NCBI GenBank assembly: GCA_036405195.1 | Contig: DASWYB010000074.1 | Coordinates: 1-9,191 of the forward strand | Reading direction: 5' to 3' | DNA from: DASWYB01 sp036405195 | GTDB taxonomy: Bacteria > Patescibacteriota > UBA1384 > 2-12-FULL-50-11 > DASWYB01 | Length of the DNA stretch: 9,191 bases | Part shown: piece by piece, positions 1 through 6,190 of the stretch | How positions within the stretch are numbered: position 1 is the first letter of the stretch | Layout: every line of letters starts with the position of its first letter | Translations under genes and position numbers: made by a program | Notes under the pieces: generated by a model | Told to the model about the DNA's origin: nothing | Database searches by the model: none | What the model saw: only the letters and a program-made list of their open reading frames with translations

Positions 1-135
1 GAGAAACCTCACCCGGGTGCTGATACTGAAGTAACCTACACTGTTACTCGTGACGGTCAAGAAGTGAATAAGCAAGTCTTTAAATCCAAGTACCAAGCAT
101 GGCAAGCTCGTTTCTTAGTTGGCACCAAGGAGTAA
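1..135 (+). CDS. VanW-family protein, C-terminal end (partial)
   Basis: The first frame is open from the window edge to a TAA at 133-135 and gives the last 44 residues of a protein whose start lies outside the window. The piece reads as a compact beta-rich tail: a V-T-Y-T-V-x-R-D-G strand and turn, then a K-S-K-Y segment, and a closing F-L-V-G-T-K-E. That ending, with a Y-x-x-W-x-A segment before a terminal VGT, is typical of VanW-family proteins, which are extracytoplasmic proteins associated with the cell wall. The family call rests on this short tail only, so another exported beta domain is possible. The last codons (AAG GAG TAA) contain the Shine-Dalgarno site of the next gene, so the two are probably co-transcribed and translationally linked. 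Confidence 0.6.
   Translation, partial: EKPHPGADTEVTYTVTRDGQEVNKQVFKSKYQAWQARFLVGTKE
127..132 (+). promoter_or_regulatory. Ribosome binding site AAGGAG for the 85-residue protein
   Basis: AAGGAG lies 8 bases before the ATG at 141 and inside the last codons of the VanW-type gene. It decides the start: an in-frame ATG at 99 would add 14 residues, overlap the upstream gene by 37 bases and put a polar stretch in front of the signal peptide. Confidence 0.8.
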
Positions 136-140
136 GCAGC

Positions 141-398
141 ATGAAAAGCCTCATGGTTTCCTTAGTAAGTGCAGTGTTCGTTTGTATTAGCTTCATAACT
201 CCTGTTTTGGCCCACGGAAACGGTGATGGTCATGACGATATCCCAGCAGCGGGGCCGATAGGTATGTCAGGTCCTGCTGACTTACCCCTGTGGGCAGATA
301 TTCTAGTTATCGGTGGCTTACTACTTGTTTTTATTGTTGGGGTGTTTATTCTTCTCTATTTTCACAGTGACACCTACCGGAAAGGAATTCACGCATGA
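141..398 (+). CDS. Small exported single-pass membrane protein with His/Asp-rich mature N-terminus
   Basis: This 85-residue protein belongs to no family I recognise. It begins with a Sec-type signal peptide (residues 1-24: K2, a hydrophobic core at about 4-20, and a V-L-A cleavage site). The predicted mature protein starts H-G-N-G-D-G-H-D-D, a short segment that could bind a metal ion. A transmembrane helix covers about residues 52-74 and leaves a short basic tail (T-Y-R-K-G-I-H-A) inside. The ATG at 141 was chosen for its AAGGAG site. Its stop overlaps the start of the next CDF gene as ATGA, so translation of the two is coupled. I infer that it helps the CDF transporter, for example by collecting metal outside or stabilising the complex; the sequence does not prove this. 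Confidence 0.75.
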   Translation: MKSLMVSLVSAVFVCISFITPVLAHGNGDGHDDIPAAGPIGMSGPADLPLWADILVIGGLLLVFIVGVFILLYFHSDTYRKGIHA

Positions 399-1282
399 GC
401 CACGATCACTCGCATAACCATCACGATAGTACCGGTAACATAAAGACAGCTTTCTTTCTCAACTTAGTATTTACCCTCATTGAGATTGTGGGTGGCCTTT
501 TTACCAATAGCTTAGCAATTCTTTCCGATGCGCTTCATGACTTGGGCGATACGTTTTCACTGGGACTATCTTGGTATTTAGATCGGGTTTCCAAGAAAAA
601 GCACGATAACGTCTACTCCTATGGCTATAAACGCTTTTCATTACTAGCAGCCGTTATTAACAGTATCGTTTTAGTGGTTGGATCAATCTATATCCTAACC
701 GAGGCGCTCCCTCGACTCATGAATCCTGAACACTCCAACGCCCAAGGCATGTTTGTCCTTGCTCTCGTCGGGATAGGCATTAATGGCCTGGCAGTCCTGC
801 GACTACGAAGCGGCAAGAGCATGAACGAACGGGTAGTGACGTGGCATTTGCTCGAAGATGTGCTCGGTTGGGTCGCGGTGCTTATCGTCAGTATTGTTAT
901 GTATTTCTGGGATCTTCATATTTTAGATCCGTTACTTTCTCTGGGCATCACTCTGTATGTACTCTGGAATGTGGTCAAGAATCTCCGTAAAACAGTAAAG
1001 ATATTTCTCCAAAGCGTACCGGATTCAGTTGACACTGAGAGCTTAGAGCAAAGCATAACGGCATTATCAAAGGTTCAGGCTGTCCACGATACCCATATTT
1101 GGTCCTTGGACGGCGAGTATAATGTGCTTACCACTCATGTGGCAGTTAATAAGGACACATCGCAAGAAGAAGTTTATGATCTAAAATGCGAAATCAAAAA
1201 AATAGCTCATGAGGGCAATATTGAACATGTCACAATTGAAGTTGAGTATGAGGGCGAGGATTGCACTACATCCCAACATTGA
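395..1282 (+). CDS. Cation diffusion facilitator (CzcD/ZitB-like Zn/Co/Cd efflux)
   Basis: This 295-residue protein is a full-length CDF transporter, a proton antiporter that exports Zn2+ and related divalent ions from the cytoplasm. The N-terminus is His-rich (H3, H5, H7, H9, H10). Six membrane helices follow from about residue 17 to 195. The transport site is visible as D45/H48/D52 in TM2 and H151/D155 in TM5; the H-D pairing is typical of zinc-selecting CDFs. The cytoplasmic C-terminal domain (about 200-290) carries H-D-T-H-I-W at 231-236, which contributes metal sites at the dimer interface in this family. The start is supported by AAAGGA 8 bases upstream and by the ATGA overlap with the preceding gene. 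The stop lies only 3 bases from the stop of the convergent ABC gene. The exact metal cannot be read from sequence alone. Confidence 0.93.
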   Translation: MSHDHSHNHHDSTGNIKTAFFLNLVFTLIEIVGGLFTNSLAILSDALHDLGDTFSLGLSWYLDRVSKKKHDNVYSYGYKRFSLLAAVINSIVLVVGSIYILTEALPRLMNPEHSNAQGMFVLALVGIGINGLAVLRLRSGKSMNERVVTWHLLEDVLGWVAVLIVSIVMYFWDLHILDPLLSLGITLYVLWNVVKNLRKTVKIFLQSVPDSVDTESLEQSITALSKVQAVHDTHIWSLDGEYNVLTTHVAVNKDTSQEEVYDLKCEIKKIAHEGNIEHVTIEVEYEGEDCTTSQH

Positions 1283-1285
1283 TTT

Positions 1286-2002
1286 TTACGTATGCCTCAC
1301 GGGACATATTTTATTATGACCACCTGCTTCTTCTTTTATAAGCTTTCCATCTTCAATGGTATAAATTCTCTTGGCGACATCACGTAGACGGGGATCGTGA
1401 CTGACAATCACGACTGCTCGATTTTCGTTGCAGGCAATCTCACATAACAGCGTAGCGACTTCATGGCCAGTCTCTGAGTCAAGGTTAGCCGTCGGTTCAT
1501 CAGCTAGGATAATCTTGGGCTCATTAATGAGCGCGCGTGCAATAGCGACACGCTGTTTTTCGCCTCCAGATAGGTCTGCCGGAAGGCTATTTATACGCTC
1601 ACCCAATCCTAAGCGAGTAAGGAGGGTCTCTGCCCGCTTCCCAGCCTCGCGCTTCGGTGCACCGCCGGCTATCAGAGGCACCATGACGTTCTGCTTCGCA
1701 GTGAGAGCCGACAGCAGATTGAAGCTTTGGAAGATAAAGCCAATGGATTCCAGCCGTAAGTCAGCCAGCTGGTTATCATTTAAGGAGCGAGTGGCAAGAT
1801 CACCAACAACAATTGACCCTTCGGTTGGTCTAAGGAGCGTGCCGATCATCGATAATAGGGTGGTCTTACCTGATCCTGAAGGACCCATAATTAAGACTAT
1901 CTCCCCAGGTTCAATGGCAAGGGTGACATCTTGGACCGCTTTGACGGCAGCGTGACCTTTGCCATAGATTTTGCTAACGTTGTGGACAGTAATAGCTCTC
2001 AT
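1286..2002 (-). CDS. ABC transporter ATP-binding protein (LolD/MacB/DevA type)
   Basis: This 238-residue nucleotide-binding subunit powers the permease encoded just upstream. All expected motifs are present: Walker A G-P-S-G-S-G-K-T at 40-47, Q-loop Q92, signature L-S-G-G-E at 144-148, Walker B I-I-L-A-D-E at 164-169, D-loop around 174-175 and the switch histidine H202. The arrangement matches the LolD/FtsE/MacB branch, which pairs with FtsX-like permeases and usually drives extrusion or release of lipoproteins, lipids or peptides by mechanotransmission rather than import. Its ATG overlaps the permease stop by 4 bases (1999-2002), so the pair is co-translated. The C-terminal tail ends C-P-V-R-H-T. 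The segment near 1621-1680 is very G+C-rich (about 70%), while the 3' end near 1321-1380 is about 37%. The substrate is unknown. Confidence 0.93.
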   Translation of the reverse strand: MRAITVHNVSKIYGKGHAAVKAVQDVTLAIEPGEIVLIMGPSGSGKTTLLSMIGTLLRPTEGSIVVGDLATRSLNDNQLADLRLESIGFIFQSFNLLSALTAKQNVMVPLIAGGAPKREAGKRAETLLTRLGLGERINSLPADLSGGEKQRVAIARALINEPKIILADEPTANLDSETGHEVATLLCEIACNENRAVVIVSHDPRLRDVAKRIYTIEDGKLIKEEAGGHNKICPVRHT

Positions 2003-3096
2003 GATTTAAATACCTCCGCTGGATCAATCTTCGTGAGTCTTCGTGCCGGTAGAAAGGCGGCAAGCCCGCCCATCAGGAGGGTAGCTACGAAGAGCCACCC
2101 CATATCAATTGGACGAACTTCGGCGATGAACGCGGGAGCTAGTCTCGTAGCAAGGCTCATCAGGCCGAATGCCATAAGTCCACCGACAGCATATCCCAGG
2201 ACGCTAGTGAGAAGGGACTGCTGTAAAACTATCTTGTACAGCTGACCGTTGCGGATACCCAGCGCCTTCAAGACCCCGTACTCCCGCCGCTTTTCCAGGA
2301 CCGAGGTGTAGATAGTGAGGCCTATCACGGTCATGCCGACGATGCCGCCAATCAGGGAAAGTATGGAAATTATCGGCAGGAAGACTTCCTTGACGACGGA
2401 GATGGAGTTCTCAACGAACTCGCTTACGCCCCGGACCTTACTGTCGGGCACCGCCGATTCGATGGCGGCAGCGACGGCTGAGGTATCGGCACCATCTTCG
2501 GTCTCCACGACGAAGTAGTTGACCACCTCCGAGGAGCGGAATAGGCGCACCGCGTCTTCCGCCATGACGAAGGCATAGGAGACAATTAATACATTGCCAC
2601 CCTCGGTGATTCCAGCTACGGTAAATGGCTTGCCGCCGACTGTTACCTCCTGGCCGAGCTTGGCGCCTGTTACCACTCGGTCTAAGATTATCTCGCCGCT
2701 TCGCATGTCAGCCGTCCCTTCCACGATATTCGGCGGCTGGGCGGGAGAACCCTCGCCAGTGGCGACGACAAATGCCCGGTATTCCTTACCATTAACCTCG
2801 ACTGCCGCTTGCCTGCCCTGGAACGGCTTGACTGACGCCACGCCTTCGACCGCCTCAATGTCTGGCTGGGCTGCAGCCGGCAGGACAGATGTGCTGTCGT
2901 AGAGGTTCTTGCTTCCTTCCTGGGCTACCCACAGGTCAGACGGAATGGTCGCAATATACTTGCCAAGCTCAATGTTCAACCCCTGGTAGACTCCCACAAG
3001 AAAGACGATAAGGATAACACTGAAGGCCACGCCAATCACACTAATCAAGAGGCGGGTTTTTTCTTGGAGTAAGTTTCGGCTAGCTATAAGAAACAT
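1999..3096 (-). CDS. ABC transporter permease (FtsX/MacB/DevC type)
   Basis: This 365-residue protein has the four-helix layout of FtsX/MacB permeases: TM1 at about 17-38, a large extracytoplasmic domain at about 39-236 (MacB_PCD-like), then TM2 about 240-266, TM3 about 292-316 and TM4 about 333-349. The cytoplasmic coupling segment E-K-R-R-E-Y-G-V-L-K-A-L-G at 268-280 contacts the ATPase in this family. The protein ends in the usual D-P-A-E-V-F. A perfect AAGGAGGT precedes the ATG. The gene follows the heavy-metal ATPase by 24 bases and overlaps the ABC ATPase by 4. No membrane-fusion partner is visible here. Much of the gene is 60-67% G+C (sampled at 2041-2100, 2401-2520, 2701-2760 and 2821-2880) against about 40-45% sampled in the adjacent ATPase gene, which suggests a different source. 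The transported compound is not known. Confidence 0.9.
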   Translation of the reverse strand: MFLIASRNLLQEKTRLLISVIGVAFSVILIVFLVGVYQGLNIELGKYIATIPSDLWVAQEGSKNLYDSTSVLPAAAQPDIEAVEGVASVKPFQGRQAAVEVNGKEYRAFVVATGEGSPAQPPNIVEGTADMRSGEIILDRVVTGAKLGQEVTVGGKPFTVAGITEGGNVLIVSYAFVMAEDAVRLFRSSEVVNYFVVETEDGADTSAVAAAIESAVPDSKVRGVSEFVENSISVVKEVFLPIISILSLIGGIVGMTVIGLTIYTSVLEKRREYGVLKALGIRNGQLYKIVLQQSLLTSVLGYAVGGLMAFGLMSLATRLAPAFIAEVRPIDMGWLFVATLLMGGLAAFLPARRLTKIDPAEVFKS

Positions 3097-3102
3097 GATG
3101 AT

Positions 3103-3110
3103 ACCTCCTT
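3103..3110 (-). promoter_or_regulatory. Strong ribosome binding site AAGGAGGT for the ABC permease
   Basis: A full-length anti-16S match sits in the 24-base gap between the heavy-metal ATPase and the permease, 6 bases before the permease ATG. The permease can therefore be translated independently even if the upstream ATPase reading frame is broken. Confidence 0.8.
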
Positions 3111-3120
3111 AGTTTGGGGA

Positions 3121-3945
3121 TTAAACCTTCAGTTTATACCGCAGCAGCGGCAAGGCATTGGCAATGATCAACAAGGTAGCGCCATCATCTCCTAGTACAG
3201 CTACCCATAACGGAATAAGGCCAAAGACACCAAGTAGAATCATGAGAAGCTTTAAGCCTAGAGCAATTACTAAGTTCGTTCGAAGCTTCATAACGGCTTT
3301 CTTGCCAAGTCGAATCAAGTAAGGAACGGCTCGTAAATCAGAACCCATTAAGGCTACATCGGCTGCCTCTAAGGCAATATCATTGCCGGCTGTACCAATA
3401 GCGATACCGACGTTACTTGTTGCGAGAACCGGCGCATCATTGATACCGTCTCCGACCATAATGACAGCGCCGTACTGTTGTCGAAGCTGCTTTGCAATTT
3501 TTTCTTTATCTTGAGGGAGTAAGTTCGCGTAATATTTGGTTATGCCAATTTCGCCAGCAATTTGAGCCGCCACCTGCTCTTGGTCTCCGGTCAGCATCAC
3601 CGTATCTTTTATGCCCATCTTTTTTAACTGCTCGAGTGCTTCGCGGGCTTCCGGCCGTTTAGTATCGGCAACATGAAGAAAACCGATAAACTGCTTGTCG
3701 ACTGCGACTCCTATTTGAGTGTAGGCACTCTCTTCGACGGCGACAACTTTAACCTTTTGTTCGGTAAGGAATGCCAATTTCCCGACAAGGATTTCTTTGC
3801 CTTCAAAACGAGCAAGCACGCCCTTACCTGACATTTCCTTAATCTCAGCGTGAGCTAAGGAGATTTTCTGCTCCTTTGCCTTTTGCACAATTGCTTGCGC
3901 TAAGGGGTGGGAAGATTTTTCCTCAGCACTAGCCGCCAGCCGCAA
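3121..3945 (-). CDS. Heavy-metal ATPase, C-terminal fragment (P/N domains, TM7-8)
   Basis: This frame is open from 4080 down to the TAA at 3121. The coordinates given begin at a TTG (3945), but the true coding sequence continues upstream through D-K-T-G-T to the G run. No Shine-Dalgarno site precedes the TTG, so independent translation is doubtful. In the 274-residue numbering, the nucleotide-binding domain shows S-S-H-P-L-A (11-16) and G-K-G-V (40-43). The P domain shows T-G-D (119-121) and the hinge G-D-G-I-N-D (165-170). The last helices lie at about 224-246 and 247-266. G-D-D-G-A-T at 252-257 supplies the aspartate that sits at the transmembrane metal site in ZntA-type pumps. This supports a Zn/Cd/Pb-class transporter. 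Confidence 0.7.
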   Translation of the reverse strand: MRLAASAEEKSSHPLAQAIVQKAKEQKISLAHAEIKEMSGKGVLARFEGKEILVGKLAFLTEQKVKVVAVEESAYTQIGVAVDKQFIGFLHVADTKRPEAREALEQLKKMGIKDTVMLTGDQEQVAAQIAGEIGITKYYANLLPQDKEKIAKQLRQQYGAVIMVGDGINDAPVLATSNVGIAIGTAGNDIALEAADVALMGSDLRAVPYLIRLGKKAVMKLRTNLVIALGLKLLMILLGVFGLIPLWVAVLGDDGATLLIIANALPLLRYKLKV

Positions 3946-4057
3946 GACTTCTTTTTCACTGTAATTACCCTGTGGAATGATTGCTACAACCGAGGGCTTC
4001 CCCAGGGTAAGAGTTCCGGTTTTATCGAAGATGACAGCCTGGATTTTGGCTAATGCT

Positions 4058-5221
4058 TCAAGGTAAATACCCCCCCTTAATTAAGATGCCGCTGCGCATG
4101 GCCGCTGTTAGGCCGACAAGAACGGTGATTGGGGTTGAAATGAGAAAAGCACTGGGGCAGGCAATGATTAATACAACCAATGAACGATAGAACCAGGTTG
4201 AAAACGGCTGATTGAAGAGGAGCGGTGGGATCAAGGCAACGAGAATAGTTAAGACCAGCATGGTCGGCGTATAATAGCGAGAAAAACGATCTACAAACTT
4301 TTCAATATTAGCTTTGCGTCCTTGAGCTTCCATTACCAAATCAATGATGCGGTTTGTCGTTGAGTCGTAAAACGGCCGGGTTACCTTAACTTCGAGCGAG
4401 CCGTCAATATTTAATGTACCGGATAGGACTTCATCCCCCACATTCTTTTCTACAGGAACTGATTCGCCGGTCACCGAGGCTTGATCGAGGGTTGATTGGC
4501 CGCTGACGATAACGCCGTCAATAGGCAACCGCCAACCGGGCTTTACTAAGATAACATCGCTGACTTTTAAATCTTCAACCATGACTTCTTTGCTGGTATT
4601 GCCTACTTTAAGTAGGACGCGTTGAGGCAAGAGCTCAGCGAGCCTTTTCGTCGTTTGCCGTACTCGGTCGACGGTATAGTCTTCAAGCAGCTCTGCCAGG
4701 GTATAGAGAAGTAGTACTGCCGCTCCTTCGCTATAGTGGCCGATCAGAAACGAGCCGATCCCGGCTAAAGCCATCAAAATATCGGCATTGAAAGGATTTG
4801 ATTTAAAACGTTTTAATGCTTTAGCAAGAATTGGCAGCTCAACAATAACAAGCGAACCACCAAGTAAAATAGCAGCAATTAATTCTGCTATACCAAGAAA
4901 CGGTCCAGCAAGGCCAAGAGCAAGCAAAACCGCACTGCTAACAAGAATAGGCTTGGCGAATTTATTGCCTTCCTTCACCTCATCTTTTTTAGCTCTTTCT
5001 TTAAAGAGCTTTGTTTTATAACCAGTCTGTTTCTCGATGCGAGCAACGATCGTCTCCGGCGTTAACTTTGCCGGGTCATACGTAACAACTGCCTTTTGTG
5101 TCAGGTAGCTGATCTCGTGACCGAGAATGCCGTCATATTTTAAGGCATTTTCAACATCCTGCACTTCGGAGGCGCAATCCATACCAGCGATATAGAGGGT
5201 GGTTGTCTGTGGTTCTTGCAT
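4058..5221 (-). CDS. Heavy-metal ATPase, N-terminal fragment (HMA, TM1-6, actuator domain)
   Basis: As read, translation gives 387 residues and stops at TGA 4058-4060, 5 codons after the G7 run. An HMA domain occupies about residues 5-72 with the site G-M-D-C-A-S-E (13-19); E19 replaces the usual second cysteine. Membrane helices follow at about 91-108, 112-130, 146-160 and 163-180. The actuator domain carries T-G-E-S at 251-254. Helices 5 and 6 lie at about 319-335 and 346-370. The helix-6 metal motif is C-P-S (355-357), not the C-P-C of standard Cd/Zn/Cu pumps. The fragment has no P or N domain, so alone it cannot pump. Misfolding or degradation is the likely fate unless the frame is corrected. 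Confidence 0.8.
   Translation of the reverse strand: MQEPQTTTLYIAGMDCASEVQDVENALKYDGILGHEISYLTQKAVVTYDPAKLTPETIVARIEKQTGYKTKLFKERAKKDEVKEGNKFAKPILVSSAVLLALGLAGPFLGIAELIAAILLGGSLVIVELPILAKALKRFKSNPFNADILMALAGIGSFLIGHYSEGAAVLLLYTLAELLEDYTVDRVRQTTKRLAELLPQRVLLKVGNTSKEVMVEDLKVSDVILVKPGWRLPIDGVIVSGQSTLDQASVTGESVPVEKNVGDEVLSGTLNIDGSLEVKVTRPFYDSTTNRIIDLVMEAQGRKANIEKFVDRFSRYYTPTMLVLTILVALIPPLLFNQPFSTWFYRSLVVLIIACPSAFLISTPITVLVGLTAAMRSGILIKGGYLP
4070..4076 (-). repeat. Homopolymer run of seven G (coding strand) that shifts the ATPase frame
   Basis: The coding strand reads AAG followed by GGGGGG and T. Six G in total after the AA would keep the conserved K-G-G-I-Y-L-E frame; seven give Y-L-P-stop. The tract is where a sequencing indel, a slipped-strand mutation or polymerase slippage would be expected. 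Confidence 0.85.
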
Positions 5222-5248
5222 ACATACCTCATCTAGGGTTTATATTGA

Positions 5249-5272
5249 ATATATCAGCGTATAATGATATAT
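5249..5272. promoter_or_regulatory. Divergent operator, inverted repeat ATATATCA-N8-TGATATAT
   Basis: The two 8-base arms (5249-5256 and 5265-5272) are perfect inverted copies separated by 8 bases. The site lies between the heavy-metal ATPase and the CmtR-like gene, covers the TATAAT box and touches the first ATG of the regulator. AT-rich repeats of the TATATCA/TGATATA kind are typical operators of ArsR/SmtB-family metal sensors. I infer that the dimeric CmtR-like protein binds here and blocks transcription in both directions until metal releases it. Confidence 0.75.
5260..5265 (+). promoter_or_regulatory. Promoter -10 box TATAAT for the regulator gene
   Basis: A consensus TATAAT lies within the operator. 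No good -35 hexamer is seen at 16-18 bases upstream (the sequence there is close to GGTTTA). The predicted transcript start, about 5271-5273, falls on or next to the first ATG, so the mRNA would be leaderless or nearly so. Confidence 0.55.
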
Positions 5273-5597
5273 GTATACTACTATGGACAAAGACCAATTA
5301 CAACTTGAGACTAAGATCTTCAAAGGGCTGGGCGATCAATCACGGCTGCATATCTTGCACGTACTTGCTGAAGAACCAAAAACGGTTTCAGACATTGTTG
5401 AGGTGACGCAGCTTTCGCAGCCGAATGTTTCCATGCACTTAGCCTGTCTGCTTGATTGCGGACTCGTCAAACGAGAGAAACAGGGCCGACAAGTCTATTA
5501 TCGTACTGCTACAGCCGAGATAGAAGCAATTCTTGCTTCAGCCCGGACAATTTTACAAGAACACGCCAAGGAGATTTATGACTGCACCCGTTACTGA
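5271..5597 (+). CDS. CmtR-like ArsR/SmtB-family metal-sensing repressor
   Basis: This 108-residue winged-helix protein is a dimeric repressor that should leave DNA on binding metal. The fold is clear: F-K-G-L-G-D-Q-S-R-L-H-I-L (17-29), then a helix-turn-helix at about 38-63 with S-Q-P-N-V-S-M-H-L in the recognition helix, and the wing at about 66-78. The cysteine pattern is informative: C59 and C63 (C-x-x-x-C in the recognition helix) plus C105 near the C-terminus. It matches the C57/C61/C102 ligand set of mycobacterial CmtR, a Cd2+/Pb2+ sensor, and not the SmtB alpha-5 site. No Shine-Dalgarno site precedes 5271 or the alternative ATG at 5283, which fits a leaderless message. The gene overlaps the next CDS by 20 bases. 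The start could be either ATG. Confidence 0.9.
   Translation: MYTTMDKDQLQLETKIFKGLGDQSRLHILHVLAEEPKTVSDIVEVTQLSQPNVSMHLACLLDCGLVKREKQGRQVYYRTATAEIEAILASARTILQEHAKEIYDCTRY
5568..5573 (+). promoter_or_regulatory. Ribosome binding site AAGGAG for the short CDF-like gene
   Basis: AAGGAG lies 4 bases before the ATG at 5578 and within the end of the regulator gene. It selects this start over an open-frame ATG at 5533, which would add a 15-residue charged stretch without a binding site. Confidence 0.7.
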
Positions 5598-6186
5598 TAG
5601 AGCTTCCCTCATTCGGAAGGCGTTGCTCCTTGCCTATTTCATTATCGCTTGGGATGTCATCGAGGGCATGGTAGCGGTTACAGCCGGTATTTTGGCTAAT
5701 TCCGTCGCCCTTATCGGCTTTGGGATAGATTCTGGCATTGAGGTCTTCGCTGCGATCGTAACGGCTTGGTATTTGCGAGGCAACGGTCAACGAGACAAAA
5801 AACTACCACTGCGTCTCATTGCCGTAAGTTTCTTTGTCCTTGCCGCTTACGTTGGGTTTAAAGCAATTAGTGATCTCTTAACCGGAAGCCAGGCAGAGCC
5901 ATCAACTATCGGGATCGTCTGGAGCTTTGTTGCTCTTGCTATCATGGTACCGATCGCTCTTGTGCAGAGGAAAACCGGCATAGCACTGAATAACAAGGTT
6001 ATTATCAGCCAAGCTGATCAGACATGGTTATCCAATTATCTTTCACTGAGCCTGCTGATAGGCTTAGGCGTTAATGCTCTCTGGGGTTGGTGGTGGGCTG
6101 ACCCAATCGTAGCCTTAGTACTTGCTTTCTATAGTATATCTGAAGGTGTTGAAGCCTGGGAAGAAGCTGAAAAGCTAGAGACATAG
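5578..6186 (+). CDS. Short CDF-like cation transporter lacking the cytoplasmic C-terminal domain
   Basis: This 202-residue membrane protein has about six helices (roughly 13-30, 33-48, 54-66, 80-102, 111-130 and 152-188). The segment G-F-G-I-D-S-G-I-E-V (47-56) corresponds to TM2 of the CDF fold, with D51 and E55 taking the place of the usual D-x-x-x-D pair. S144, D147 and the W-W-W-A-D-P segment (171-176) match the second half of a family of short cation transporters common in actinobacteria and often found beside ArsR regulators. The protein ends right after the last helix, so the dimerising C-terminal metal domain of standard CDFs is absent. It overlaps the regulator by 20 bases, which argues for co-expression and for a role in exporting the ion sensed by that regulator. 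Its stop lies 4 bases from the convergent gene. Confidence 0.82.
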   Translation: MTAPVTDRASLIRKALLLAYFIIAWDVIEGMVAVTAGILANSVALIGFGIDSGIEVFAAIVTAWYLRGNGQRDKKLPLRLIAVSFFVLAAYVGFKAISDLLTGSQAEPSTIGIVWSFVALAIMVPIALVQRKTGIALNNKVIISQADQTWLSNYLSLSLLIGLGVNALWGWWWADPIVALVLAFYSISEGVEAWEEAEKLET

Positions 6187-6190
6187 ACTG

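Larger units (their letters stand above)
3121..5221 (-). pseudogene. P1B-type heavy-metal ATPase (CadA/ZntA-like), interrupted by a one-base frameshift
   Basis: Taken as one gene this encodes about 699 residues, the normal size for a P1B ATPase with a single N-terminal metal-binding domain. Such pumps use ATP to export soft divalent ions (Zn2+, Cd2+, Pb2+, Co2+) from the cytoplasm. The frame breaks at a run of seven C on the plus strand (4070-4076). Removing one G from the coding strand restores K-G-G-I-Y-L-E and leads directly into the phosphorylation motif D-K-T-G-T at about 399-403. Every other domain motif is intact on either side, so the damage is a single indel and either recent, an assembly error, or a switchable tract. 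The gene starts an operon with the two ABC genes and lies divergent from a CmtR-like regulator that probably controls it. GAGGT at 5226-5230 supports the ATG at 5221. Confidence 0.85.

Noticed and set aside
1428..1955. A 175-codon open frame on the plus strand
   Set aside because: It lies antisense inside the ABC ATPase gene, has no ribosome site and an unstructured Ser/Arg/Pro-rich translation; the minus-strand gene carries all the ABC motifs.
1931..2902. Several plus-strand open frames of 67-104 codons
   Set aside because: They are antisense to the permease, favoured by its high G+C content, and their translations have no domain or start signal.
4077..4084. TTAATTAA palindrome next to the G7 run
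   Set aside because: It simply encodes the conserved L-I-K codons; too short and AT-rich to call a recombination or insertion site.
5509..5790. A 93-codon minus-strand open frame across the regulator and short CDF-like gene
   Set aside because: It overlaps two well-supported plus-strand genes and shows no recognisable feature.
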